NCBI GenBank assembly: GCA_900754755.1
Contig: CAAEEC010000005.1
Coordinates: 1 to 9,251 of the forward strand
DNA from: Clostridia bacterium
GTDB taxonomy: Bacteria > Bacillota > Clostridia > Christensenellales > Aristaeellaceae
Length of the DNA stretch: 9,251 bases
Reading direction: 5' to 3'
Position 1 is the first letter of the stretch. Every line of letters begins with the position of its first letter. Shown here piece by piece: positions 1 through 7,680 of this stretch. Made by a program: the position numbers and the translations under genes. The notes beneath the pieces were generated by a model, which saw nothing but the letters and a program-made list of their open reading frames with translations, did no database searches and was not told the DNA's origin.

Positions 1-14
1 CGATACTATACAGC

Positions 15-32
15 GGGGCGCAAAAGCGCCCC
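15..32 (+). other. 7-bp hairpin in the leader before the carboxypeptidase gene
   Basis: GGGGCGC (15-21), a four-A loop (22-25) and GCGCCCC (26-32) form a perfect 7-bp GC-rich stem just ahead of the ribosome binding site at 36-43. No T-tract follows, so it is not a convincing terminator. It could be the remnant end of an upstream gene's terminator or a 5' UTR structure. The window starts too close to decide. Confidence 0.4.
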
Positions 33-52
33 CGGAAAAGGAGCGCTGATCG

Positions 53-739
53 ATGAAAAAAATGGGTTTGTTTTTATTGCTTGCCGTACTTTTGTTGGCG
101 GGGTTCCGCGCCGTCAGCGAATCCGTCGCTTTTCCGGCCATTTCCCAGCCTACCGCCAGTCCATCCCGTGGCCGGAGCGAGGATTCTTTCCTGATTCTGG
201 TCAACCGGGACAATCCCCTGCCCGAGGACTATGCCCCGCAGCTTACCTGGCTGAACAACGGCCTCAACCGCGTGCGCGCGGACATTTACGAAGATTTGAG
301 CGCCATGCTGACCGCGGGCACGGAAGAAGGCCTGCGCTTTGTGGTGGCCTCCGCCTATCGCGACCGGGAATACCAGCAGGGCCTGTTGGAAGAGGACATG
401 GCGATCCTGGCGAGCGCGGGTTACTCGCGCGATGAAGCTTATCGCGAAGCCACGCGCACCACCATGCCGCCGGGCTGCAGCGAGCACGAAACGGGCCAGG
501 CGCTGGATATCGTGTCGCTCGACAACCAGCGCCTGGAAGAAGCGCAGGAAGAAACGCCGGAAAACATCTGGCTGCGCGAAAATTGCTGGAAATACGGCTT
601 TATCCTGCGCTACCCCAGGGGCAAGGAGGAGATTACCGGCATCGATTACGAGCCGTGGCACTTCCGCTATGTGGGCCGCGCGGCAGCGGAGGAGATCACG
701 CGCCTGGGCCTCACGCTGGAGGAATATCTGGCGCGGTAG
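53..739 (+). CDS. VanY-type D-alanyl-D-alanine carboxypeptidase (M15B family), exported
   Basis: This 228-residue protein is a predicted zinc D,D-carboxypeptidase that trims the terminal D-Ala from peptidoglycan stem peptides outside the membrane. Residues 1-20 are a short positive start plus a hydrophobic stretch (signal peptide or uncleaved anchor; no lipobox cysteine seen). A low-complexity Ser/Pro/Arg linker (about 30-42) follows, then the VanY domain (about 45-225). The family's zinc motif SxHxxGxAxD is intact at 143-152 (ligands H145 and D152). The distal E-x-W-H motif is at 200-203 (catalytic E200, ligand H203). SAYRD at 100-104 matches the conserved strand before the active site. The start is supported by AAAAGGAG at 36-43, nine bases upstream. 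No van resistance genes are visible nearby, so a housekeeping wall-remodelling role is more likely than glycopeptide resistance. The gene converges on the ABC operon with no clear terminator between them. Confidence 0.92.
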   Translation: MKKMGLFLLLAVLLLAGFRAVSESVAFPAISQPTASPSRGRSEDSFLILVNRDNPLPEDYAPQLTWLNNGLNRVRADIYEDLSAMLTAGTEEGLRFVVASAYRDREYQQGLLEEDMAILASAGYSRDEAYREATRTTMPPGCSEHETGQALDIVSLDNQRLEEAQEETPENIWLRENCWKYGFILRYPRGKEEITGIDYEPWHFRYVGRAAAEEITRLGLTLEEYLAR

Positions 740-748
740 GCCGCTCCC

Positions 749-1540
749 TCAGCTGCCAGTCGAGCGGTAGTGCTTTACGCCAATGTGCCAGGCGATCCAT
801 CCCAGCAGGAACACGCCCAGGCAAATGAGCGGCGAAAGCCAGGCCAGCAGGGCGGACGCTTCCGGCCGGTGGAACAGATAGCTCAGCGGCCAGTAGTTCG
901 TGGCGGCGAGCGGCACGATGCCGAAGAAGAAACGGCGCAAAAAGCCCGTGTAGATGTCCAGCGGATATTGCGCGGTTTCCACGCCGCCATAGGTGATCAT
1001 GTTGAACAACTCCAGCGACTGCACCGTCCACACGGATACCATGGCGCGCACCAGCACCACGCCGCCATAAAAGAAATTGCCGCCCAAAATGGCCAGGAAG
1101 AACAGCGCCCATTCGCTGGCCTGCCAACCGGGCGCGAGCTGGCTCAAGCCCCAAAAGCTCGTAACCAGGCCCACGCCGGTGCGCCCCAGGCGCAAAAGCT
1201 GGAAGTCCGCGCCCAGCACCTGCAAAAAGGCGCTACGCGGGCGAATGAGATAGCGGTCGAAATCCCCGGACTGCACGTGCCGCTCGAAGATGTCAAAGCC
1301 GCGCAACCACAATTCTGAAAGGGCTAGGGAGGCGTTCGCCATGCCATAAAACACCGCTACCTGCGCAAAAGACCAGTGCCCCAGCGCCCCGAAGCGTTGG
1401 AAAAAGGCGAACACCGCAAAAAAGTCGGCAAGCGTCGTGGCGATGTTGGCCAGCATTTGCACGCTGAAGCTGGCGCGATAGGCCATTTGCGTGCGCAGCG
1501 ATACGCGCACCAGGCGAAAATACAAGCGGATCGCGTTCAT
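749..1540 (-). CDS. ABC-2 type permease, second permease of the exporter (PF06182-like)
   Basis: This is a 263-residue integral membrane subunit of an ABC exporter. An N-terminal amphipathic stretch (MNAIRLYFRLVRVSLRTQ) leads into about six hydrophobic segments, the usual layout of the ABC-2 / DUF990-type permeases. It shares with the other permease of the operon a cytoplasmic-loop signature of the form G-[DS]-[FV]-x-x-x-L-x-R-P (here SGDFDRYLIRP, around residues 91-101). That supports a heterodimeric membrane pair built by duplication. It is the last gene of the operon. Its GGGAGGA ribosome binding site lies inside the last codons of the preceding gene, four bases separate that stop from this ATG, and translation is probably coupled. 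The substrate cannot be read from sequence. Relatives are annotated as exporters of drugs, viologens or lipids, which is family knowledge rather than evidence here. Confidence 0.88.
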   Translation of the reverse strand: MNAIRLYFRLVRVSLRTQMAYRASFSVQMLANIATTLADFFAVFAFFQRFGALGHWSFAQVAVFYGMANASLALSELWLRGFDIFERHVQSGDFDRYLIRPRSAFLQVLGADFQLLRLGRTGVGLVTSFWGLSQLAPGWQASEWALFFLAILGGNFFYGGVVLVRAMVSVWTVQSLELFNMITYGGVETAQYPLDIYTGFLRRFFFGIVPLAATNYWPLSYLFHRPEASALLAWLSPLICLGVFLLGWIAWHIGVKHYRSTGS

Positions 1541-1544
1541 AGGT

Positions 1545-2338
1545 TTATCCTCCCGCCACTTCTAGCCGCGTCAGGCCCTTGCACAGAACCAGCCGCCCCG
1601 CGGCGATGAAGGCGGCGGCCCAGCCCCATTGCAGCGCGATGAGCAGGGGCAGGCGCGCGAGCGGCATGCTGCCCGCGAGAATTTGCGCGGGCCCGTCCAC
1701 CAGCCCCATAAAAGGCTGGAAGAAGAGAAACGTCTGCGCCCAGTCGGGCAGCAGTTTGAGCGGCACGGTCATGCCGGAAAAAATCAGCACCAGCACCGGC
1801 CCCAGCCGGATGACGCCGTCGCCCGTAACCGTCCAAAATAGAGAAGCGTTCATCAATGCGGTCACCGCGCTGGAGAGCAGCAGGGCGCCGGGGAGCGCCG
1901 CCAGCCAGCCCGCGAATTCCGGGCCGCCAAAGCGCATGCCAAACGGCGCGGGGATGAGAAAGATCGAAATCAAAAATTGCGGCACCGCGCGCAGCAGCGT
2001 GGGCGCGCTGCGCAGCGCCATGCAGCGCGCGAACCACATGGCGTACAGGTCCAGCGGGCGGGAGAGCTCGTAAGCCACCGAACCCGTGCGCACGGATTCG
2101 CCGATTTCGCGCTCGATGTTCCAGGGCAGCATGCCCAGCATGGCCTGCCCCAGCCAGGTGTAAGCGGCAGCTTGCTCGAAGGCCATGGGCTGCGCCGTTC
2201 CGGCGGATTGGTAAAAAGCCCATAGCGCCATCACGCGCACGAAGCCAAAGAGCCATTGCGTACCAATGCCCGCGATGGCCGCCGCGCGGTATTGCAATAG
2301 CGCGAGAAAGCGCGTGCGGAAAAATGCCCAGTAGGGCC

Positions 2339-2342
<4 letters not shown>
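1545..2342 (-). CDS. ABC-2 type permease, first permease of the exporter (PF06182-like)
   Basis: This 265-residue polytopic membrane protein is the partner of the permease downstream. It opens with MRPYWAFFRTRFLALLQYR, then has about six hydrophobic helices. The loop segment ESVRTGSVAYELSRPLDLY matches the G-x-[VF]-x-x-x-L-x-RP signature of the sister permease, and the stretch AFEQAAAYTWLGQAM before it aligns with the sister's SFAQVAVFYGMANAS. The start codon overlaps the ATPase stop in ATGA (2339-2342), which implies translational coupling and equal expression. Function: it forms the transmembrane path of an ATP-driven exporter with the 263-residue permease and the ATPase. A longer open frame on the same strand (up to 2397) lies in another frame, lacks hydrophobic helices and is a shadow. 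Confidence 0.88.
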
Positions 2343-3310
<968 letters not shown>

Positions 3311-3343
3311 GTAAATCCCTCCTCGCATTTTGGTGCAAAGATG

Positions 3344-3372
3344 ATTGTAACAGATTGGGCAGGGTTTGGCAA
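3344..3372 (-). promoter_or_regulatory. Sigma-A promoter of the ABC exporter operon
   Basis: Read on the - strand, TTGCCA (3372-3367), a 17-base spacer and TACAAT (3349-3344) match the housekeeping consensus at five of six positions each. Transcription would start near 3337, giving a short leader of about 27 bases before the ATPase ATG at 3310. Confidence 0.7.
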
Positions 3373-3444
3373 ACGCGCGGCCATGGATTCTGGTGGATTC
3401 TGTGGCGGCAAATGAAGCGTTTTCGTGAATTTTCGCGGATTTGC
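3373..3444. promoter_or_regulatory. Divergent control region with 10-bp-period direct repeats
   Basis: Between the two divergent promoters lie two pairs of short direct repeats, each with exactly one helical turn between copies. TGGATTCTG occurs at 3384-3392 and 3394-3402; TTTTCG at 3420-3425 and 3430-3435, ending ten bases before the MATE -35 box. Such spacing suits binding of a regulator to one face of DNA. No regulator gene is encoded in the window, and the repeats are short, so this is a suggestion only. Confidence 0.25.
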
Positions 3445-3473
3445 TTGACAGGTTTCCATTTTTCCTGTATAGT
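3445..3473 (+). promoter_or_regulatory. Strong sigma-A promoter of the MATE gene leader
   Basis: TTGACA (3445-3450), a 17-base spacer and TATAGT (3468-3473) are a near-perfect housekeeping promoter. A second TATAGT hexamer follows ten bases later (3478-3483) but lacks a matching -35. Transcription should start near 3480, about 194 bases before the MATE start codon, so the transcript has a long leader. Confidence 0.85.
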
Positions 3474-3512
3474 AGAGTATAGTAAAAGGGCGATATACAT
3501 AGGTGTCTTAAA

Positions 3513-3536
3513 ATGTATTTTATGGATGTAAACTAA
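3513..3536 (+). CDS. Candidate 7-residue leader peptide (upstream ORF) of the MATE gene
   Basis: ATG at 3513 opens the frame MYFMDVN, ending in TAA at 3534-3536. AGGTG at 3501-3505 sits seven bases upstream and could serve as ribosome binding site. The ORF lies about 33 bases after the predicted transcription start, and its stop codon overlaps the left foot of the hairpin at 3535-3564. The position and tiny size fit a regulatory leader peptide whose translation, rather than its product, matters. There is no homology evidence; the inference rests on layout alone. A chance ORF of this size is possible. Confidence 0.45.
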   Translation: MYFMDVN

Positions 3537-3564
3537 GCGTTAACGGTCGGATGGCCGCTTTTTT
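3535..3564 (+). terminator. Terminator-like hairpin in the MATE leader (candidate attenuator)
   Basis: The core stem is CGGTC (3544-3548) with GGCCG (3553-3557), including one G-U pair and a GGAT loop. AAG (3535-3537) can pair with CTT (3558-3560) across a left-side bulge. A run of six T (3559-3564) follows directly. No + strand gene lies upstream that would need a terminator, so a hairpin between a strong promoter and the MATE gene is best read as an attenuator. The stem is short and its strength is uncertain. Confidence 0.5.
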
Positions 3565-3605
3565 ACGCCCATGAGATATAGGTACGCGCCGGTTTTCGCC
3601 CTCCG

Positions 3606-3641
3606 CCGCGGCATATACTTGCCGTGCAAGGTTTGCCGCGG
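3606..3641 (+). other. Alternative hairpins in the distal MATE leader
   Basis: CCGCGGCA (3606-3613) pairs perfectly with TGCCGCGG (3634-3641). The same left arm can instead form a local hairpin, CGGCA (3609-3613) with TGCCG (3620-3624). These mutually exclusive stems lie 17 or more bases before the MATE ribosome binding site (AAAGGG, 3658-3663). They may be part of a switching leader or simply stable GC-rich structure. Confidence 0.35.
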
Positions 3642-3673
3642 GGCAAAATTCCTGCGCAAAGGGATGGTGCTGC

Positions 3674-5059
3674 ATGTTGCGTTTGAAGCGCGGACACGCC
3701 AATTACGAGATGGATATGTGTACCGGCCCGCTGGTGCCCAAGATCATCCGCTATTCTCTGCCCCTGATGCTCACGGGTATCCTGCAGCTTTTGTACAATG
3801 CGGCGGATATCATCGTGGTGGGGCGCTTTGTGGGCGATACGGCGCTGGCCGCCGTCAGCTCGACGGGTTCGCTGATCAACCTGATTGTGAACGTGTTTAT
3901 GGGCCTGTCTGTGGGCACAAGCGTGATCGTCGCGCGCTATTATGGCGCGGGCGATGCGGCGAATGTGAGCAAAACGGTGCACACTTCCATTGGCGTTAGC
4001 CTGGTGTGCGGCGTAATCGTAATGATCTTCGGCATGACAGCCGCGCGCGAGCTGCTCATCTGGATGGATTCCCCGCCGGATGTGCTGGACCAGGCTACGG
4101 TGTATGTGCGCATCTATTTCGCCGGCATGATCCCCAACATGCTGTATAACTTTGGCGCGGCCATCCTGCGCGCTGTGGGCGATACGCGCAGGCCGCTGTA
4201 TTACCTCACCATCGCAGGCATCGTGAACGTGATTTTGAATGTGATCTTTGTCACCGTTTTCCACATGGGCGTGGCGGGCGTCGCCTGGGCGACGATCATT
4301 TCCCAGGCCATCTCCATGGTGCTGGTAATGATCTGCCTGATCCGTTCCAGCAGCGTGATTCACCTCGATTGGCGCAAGATCCGCATCTATCGCGATAAGC
4401 TGGCAGAATTGGCGCGCATCGGCCTGCCCGCCGGTTTCCAGGGCGCGATCTTCTCCATTTCGAACGTGCTCATTCAGTCCTCGATCAATTCCTTCGGCTC
4501 CATCGCCATGGCGGGCAACGGCGCGGCGTCTAACATCGAAGGCTTTGTGTACACGGCGATGAACACCTTCTATCAATCGTGCCTGGCCTTTACGAGCCAG
4601 AACGTGGGCGCGCGCAAGTTCGACGCGATTGGCCGCATTCTCGGTGCGTGCATCATCCTGGTATCCATCGTCGGCTTGGTGACGGGCAATCTGGCCTATT
4701 TGTTCGGGCATGCGTTGGTTTCCATTTATTCCGCCGACCCGGCGGTGATTGAGCAGGGCATTGAGCGCTTGTCCATCGTCAGCACGACATACGCGATTTG
4801 CGGCGTGATGGATGTGCTCGTCGGCTCGCTGCGCGGCATGGGCACATCGCTGTTGCCCATGGTGGTTTCCATGCTGGGCGCCTGCGGGCTGCGGATTTTG
4901 TGGATTTACACGATATTCGCCGCCGACCACACGTTGTTCATGCTGTATCTTTCGTATCCGGTTTCGTGGGTGACCACCGCGGCGGTGCATTTTGTTTGCT
5001 ATCTTGTGATCAAACGCAAGCTGCTGCGCAGGGAAGGCGTGGAACTGGCGCATTCATAG
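3674..5059 (+). CDS. MATE family multidrug/metabolite efflux pump
   Basis: This is a 461-residue inner-membrane antiporter of the MATE superfamily, which exports cationic drugs or metabolites using a Na+ or H+ gradient. It has the usual family length with about 12 transmembrane helices in two six-helix halves. The N-terminus CTGPLVPKIIRYSLPLML and the following LYNAADIIVVGRFVGDTALA, then INLIVNVFMGLSVGTSVIVARYYGA, are typical of the clostridial NorM/DinF-like group. The second half restarts near ARIGLPAGFQGAIFSISN (about 252-269). ATG 3674 is chosen because AAAGGG lies ten bases upstream; an internal ATG at 3710 has no ribosome binding site. It is transcribed alone from the promoter at 3445-3473 through a leader with an upstream ORF and terminator-like hairpin, and ends at the bidirectional terminator. 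Substrate is unknown. The leader suggests induction by a translation inhibitor, which is inference. Confidence 0.93.
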   Translation: MLRLKRGHANYEMDMCTGPLVPKIIRYSLPLMLTGILQLLYNAADIIVVGRFVGDTALAAVSSTGSLINLIVNVFMGLSVGTSVIVARYYGAGDAANVSKTVHTSIGVSLVCGVIVMIFGMTAARELLIWMDSPPDVLDQATVYVRIYFAGMIPNMLYNFGAAILRAVGDTRRPLYYLTIAGIVNVILNVIFVTVFHMGVAGVAWATIISQAISMVLVMICLIRSSSVIHLDWRKIRIYRDKLAELARIGLPAGFQGAIFSISNVLIQSSINSFGSIAMAGNGAASNIEGFVYTAMNTFYQSCLAFTSQNVGARKFDAIGRILGACIILVSIVGLVTGNLAYLFGHALVSIYSADPAVIEQGIERLSIVSTTYAICGVMDVLVGSLRGMGTSLLPMVVSMLGACGLRILWIYTIFAADHTLFMLYLSYPVSWVTTAAVHFVCYLVIKRKLLRREGVELAHS

Positions 5060-5069
5060 AAAGAAAAGC

Positions 5070-5116
5070 AAAAAAGCCCCGGAGTTGCTTTGCCAAGGGA
5101 GCAACTCCGGGGTTTG
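5070..5116. terminator. Bidirectional intrinsic terminator between MATE and the URO-D-like gene
   Basis: A perfect 13-bp stem pairs CCCCGGAGTTGCT (5077-5089) with AGCAACTCCGGGG (5100-5112) around a ten-base loop. On the + strand it is followed by TTTGTTGT. On the - strand the A-rich left flank (5070-5075) gives six T. It therefore ends both the MATE transcript and the convergent operon whose last stop is at 5130. Confidence 0.92.
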
Positions 5117-5129
5117 TTGTAAACAAGCA

Positions 5130-6170
5130 CTAAAATTGGTAGAGCAGGCGAGCGTTGTGCCCGCTGAAATCATAATTGCCCTTTGCGCAGCGCAACGGAA
5201 TCCCGCGGTCCACGGTGCAAGAAAGGATTTTGCCCATGTCGTTCAGGTGGGGCTGGGACATGTTGATGCCGTGCAGATCGGGAATGCGGCTCATGGCATC
5301 GATAAAATGCTCGCCGCGCCCGCAAAAATGCACCGTTCCGCCGCCAAAGTGCCGCAGCAGTTGCGCATCGTAGGGACGGATGAATTCTTCGTACATCTCC
5401 GGAGAAAGGTTCATGGCGCTGTCGTTGCGCAGGACGATTTTGCCCAGCGATAATTCACCAAAATAGCTGGCATATCCTTCGGGCGCGTTGGGTACGATGG
5501 AAAGCCAGAACTCCATGGCGCGTTGGTATTGCGCCGTGATTTTGGCGAGCAGCGCGTGAATGAGGGCGGGTTCGTCGTAGAGCGCATAAAATAAGTCGCT
5601 GCCCACCAGCAACTCGCATACGTCCATCGGCCCCTGAAGATCCGGATGGTCGATGATCACATAGCGGGCAAATTTGGGATATTGCGCGCGCAGCGCCATA
5701 AATTTCTGCCCAATGGCTGCGATGGCGCGCCCGTTGCCTGCTGTGGGCGCTGGCAATGGCGCTTCCACGAGCTTTTCAATGGCTGCCAAGCCGCCAGGCA
5801 AAGGGCGCACGTTGGGCAATGTATTGGTTTCTGGCGGCATCAGAAAGCGTTCCGCGCCAAACATGCTGGGCAGATTGCCCACGCCATAATTCGCGCGGAT
5901 ATGCAAAGGAAGCCCATTGGCCGTTCTCAATTGCTCATTTAGGAACGAAAGCTGGGAAAGCAACATGCTTTCTTCATTTTCAATGGCGTCGTTGATGGCA
6001 ATGGGCATCCATTCTATGGCGGAAGGGCGTGGCGTGCGCGCGGGAGGAACAAATGGGCCGCTTTTGCATGCGCCCTGGGCGAATTCCATCCACGCCGCCC
6101 AAATGCTTTGTTCTTCTTCCAGCTGAATGCGGGATTCGATGTCTTCCATATAGCGATTGAGAAGATCCAT
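5130..6170 (-). CDS. Uroporphyrinogen decarboxylase-fold protein (URO-D/MtaA-like), function unknown
   Basis: This 346-residue soluble protein resembles the uroporphyrinogen-III decarboxylase superfamily, which also holds corrinoid/coenzyme-M methyltransferases such as MtaA. Features seen: a substrate-side segment GPMDVCELLVGSDLFYALYDEP (start 180), a central NDSAMNLSPEMYEEFIRPYD (249-268), and GGGTVHFCGRG (276-286). The last places a His-x-Cys pair at H281/C283, the spacing used for zinc in methyltransferases of this fold. A third cysteine candidate is C318 or C328. HemE-type function is unlikely because no heme genes adjoin and the sequence is divergent. Anaerobes carry many such paralogues of unknown role. 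ATG 6170 is chosen over 6194 because AAGGAGGA (6184-6177) lies six bases before it. The gene follows thrC with a terminator hairpin between, and no partner corrinoid protein is visible in the window. Confidence 0.75.
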   Translation of the reverse strand: MDLLNRYMEDIESRIQLEEEQSIWAAWMEFAQGACKSGPFVPPARTPRPSAIEWMPIAINDAIENEESMLLSQLSFLNEQLRTANGLPLHIRANYGVGNLPSMFGAERFLMPPETNTLPNVRPLPGGLAAIEKLVEAPLPAPTAGNGRAIAAIGQKFMALRAQYPKFARYVIIDHPDLQGPMDVCELLVGSDLFYALYDEPALIHALLAKITAQYQRAMEFWLSIVPNAPEGYASYFGELSLGKIVLRNDSAMNLSPEMYEEFIRPYDAQLLRHFGGGTVHFCGRGEHFIDAMSRIPDLHGINMSQPHLNDMGKILSCTVDRGIPLRCAKGNYDFSGHNARLLYQF

Positions 6171-6186
6171 AAGGTATCCTCCTTGC

Positions 6187-6223
6187 AAAAACACTCCGGC
6201 TTGCCCTCAGGAAAGCCGGAGTG
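6187..6223 (-). terminator. Intrinsic terminator or attenuator between thrC and the URO-D-like gene
   Basis: CACTCCGGCTT (6192-6202) and AAGCCGGAGTG (6213-6223) form a perfect 11-bp stem with a ten-base loop. Read on the - strand it is followed by five T (6191-6187). It lies ten bases after the thrC stop. The next gene's ribosome binding site begins three bases after the T-tract, so only read-through transcripts or a promoter hidden in thrC would express that gene. Confidence 0.82.
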
Positions 6224-6233
6224 CTATGAAAAA

Positions 6234-7676
6234 TTATCCGTGCAATACAACGCTCGCCATATCCTGCGGCGCGCATTTCGCGGTGTGCAGGATGGGCTTG
6301 TGCGGCAAATCGAGGATGGACTGCGGGATGCTTTCGCCCGACAGCGCCGCAATGGCCTCGCAGCAGGCGAAATCGTCCAGCGCGGCCACATCGCCGCCCA
6401 GCGCGCGATATACGGCGCGGCCAAATTTGTAAGGACTGGCGGTGGATACAACCACGCAGGGGCGCTCGTCCCCGGTTTGCGCGCGGTAATCCTCCAGCAC
6501 GCTGATGGCCACGGCGGTATGCGGATCTACCACGCGCCCTTTTTCGCGGAAAGTCTTGGCGATGGCCGCCTCAGTAGCGCTTTCGTTGGCCCAGCCGCCA
6601 AAGAACTCCTCTTGCAAGGTGCGCAGCGCGCTGCCGTGCAGGGCGTATATGCCGTTTTCTCGCAAAGAATCCATCCATTCGCACACGCACATATCGTCGC
6701 GTCCCGACAACTCAAAGAGCATGCGTTCCAGGTTGGAGGAAATCAGGATATCCATCGAAGGCGAAGAAGTAGTATAAAATTCACGCCGCCGGTCGTAAAT
6801 CCCCGTGCGGATAAAATCCGTGAGGATGTGGTTCCGGTTGGAAGCGCAAATTAACCTGCCCAGTGGCAGTCCCATGCGGCGCGCGTAGGCGGCGGCCAGG
6901 ATGTTGCCGAAATTCCCCGTAGGCACGCAGACGTTCAGTGGTTCGCCCGGCGCAATAACGCCCTGCAAAACGCTGTCCGCATAGGCGGAGAAGTAATAGG
7001 CGATCTGCGGCAGCAGGCGGCCAAGGTTGATGGAATTGGCGCTGGAGAGCACGATTCCGCGCGCGTTGAGCTGTTCGCGCACCGTTTGCGAAGTGAAAAT
7101 GCGCTTTACGCCCGTCTGCGCGTCGTCAAAATTCCCCTCAACGGCCACAACGCGCACATTGTCGCCTTCCTGGGTGACCATTTGCAGCTTTTGCGCTTCG
7201 CTTACGCCGCCATCCGGATAAAAGACGATCACTCGCGTGCCGCTTTGCCCGGCAAAACCCTCCAGCGCCGCTTTGCCCGTATCGCCGGAAGTGGCAACCA
7301 GGATGAGGATTTCGCGCGTTTCACCCACCGCACGGCAGGAAGCGCGCATCAGGTGGGGCAGGATTTGCAACGCCATATCCTTAAAGGCCAACGTGGGGCC
7401 GTGATACAACTCCAGCACGCCATCTTTGAGCGGCGCGCCAAAGCGCGCGTATGCCGCGCGCGTCATTTGCAAAAGCGCGTCTTCGCTCATATCGTCGATA
7501 AAAGCAGCCAAGACCTTGGCCGCGCGCTCCGCATAAGAAAGCGGAAGCAGCGCGCGGTAATCTAAGACAGGAAAAGTTTCCGGCACAAACAGGCCGCCAT
7601 CCGGCGATATGCCTTGCAATATGGCCTGCGCCGCGCTATAGCGCACGGCGGAATTTCGTGTGGACAAAAATTTCAT
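6234..7676 (-). CDS. thrC: Threonine synthase
   Basis: This 480-residue PLP enzyme converts O-phosphohomoserine to L-threonine and phosphate in the cytoplasm, the last step of threonine synthesis. The N-terminus (FLSTRNS...SAAQAILQGISPDGGLFVPE, residues 3-33) is the family's typical opening. HGPTLAFKD (92-100) carries the PLP-binding lysine K99. ATSGDTGKAALEGF (128-141) is the cofactor phosphate loop, followed by FYPDGGVSEAQKLQM (152-166). PTGNFGN farther on is another conserved cofactor-site segment. The length suits the bacterial/fungal class that keeps the full N-terminal domain. The gene starts four bases after the P-loop NTPase stop with only a weak GGTG ribosome binding site, implying translational coupling. 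No thrA or thrB is in the window. A terminator follows directly. Confidence 0.96.
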   Translation of the reverse strand: MKFLSTRNSAVRYSAAQAILQGISPDGGLFVPETFPVLDYRALLPLSYAERAAKVLAAFIDDMSEDALLQMTRAAYARFGAPLKDGVLELYHGPTLAFKDMALQILPHLMRASCRAVGETREILILVATSGDTGKAALEGFAGQSGTRVIVFYPDGGVSEAQKLQMVTQEGDNVRVVAVEGNFDDAQTGVKRIFTSQTVREQLNARGIVLSSANSINLGRLLPQIAYYFSAYADSVLQGVIAPGEPLNVCVPTGNFGNILAAAYARRMGLPLGRLICASNRNHILTDFIRTGIYDRRREFYTTSSPSMDILISSNLERMLFELSGRDDMCVCEWMDSLRENGIYALHGSALRTLQEEFFGGWANESATEAAIAKTFREKGRVVDPHTAVAISVLEDYRAQTGDERPCVVVSTASPYKFGRAVYRALGGDVAALDDFACCEAIAALSGESIPQSILDLPHKPILHTAKCAPQDMASVVLHG

Positions 7677-7680
7677 GATG

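Noticed and set aside
53..739. Part of a vancomycin-resistance (van) cluster
   Set aside because: No vanH/A/X, vanRS or vanT-like genes adjoin. VanY-type carboxypeptidases are common housekeeping enzymes.
3311..3328. ATG at 3328 as ATPase start
   Set aside because: It overlaps the GAGGAGGG ribosome binding site serving ATG 3310 and has no site of its own.
3480..3673. Known riboswitch (guanidine, yybP-ykoY, PreQ1, yjdF or similar) in the MATE leader
   Set aside because: I could not find the conserved core sequences of any of these classes by eye. The upstream ORF plus terminator is the simpler reading.
3563..5053. 496-codon open frame on the - strand, antisense to the MATE gene
   Set aside because: Its translation is His/Asp/Ala/Arg-rich low complexity with no domain, which is the typical antisense shadow of a GC-rich gene. 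The + strand frame is a clear MATE pump with promoter and ribosome binding site.
6171..6194. ATG at 6194 as start of the URO-D-like protein
   Set aside because: It would place translation through the terminator T-tract and the AAGGAGGA site. ATG 6170 is perfectly spaced from that site.
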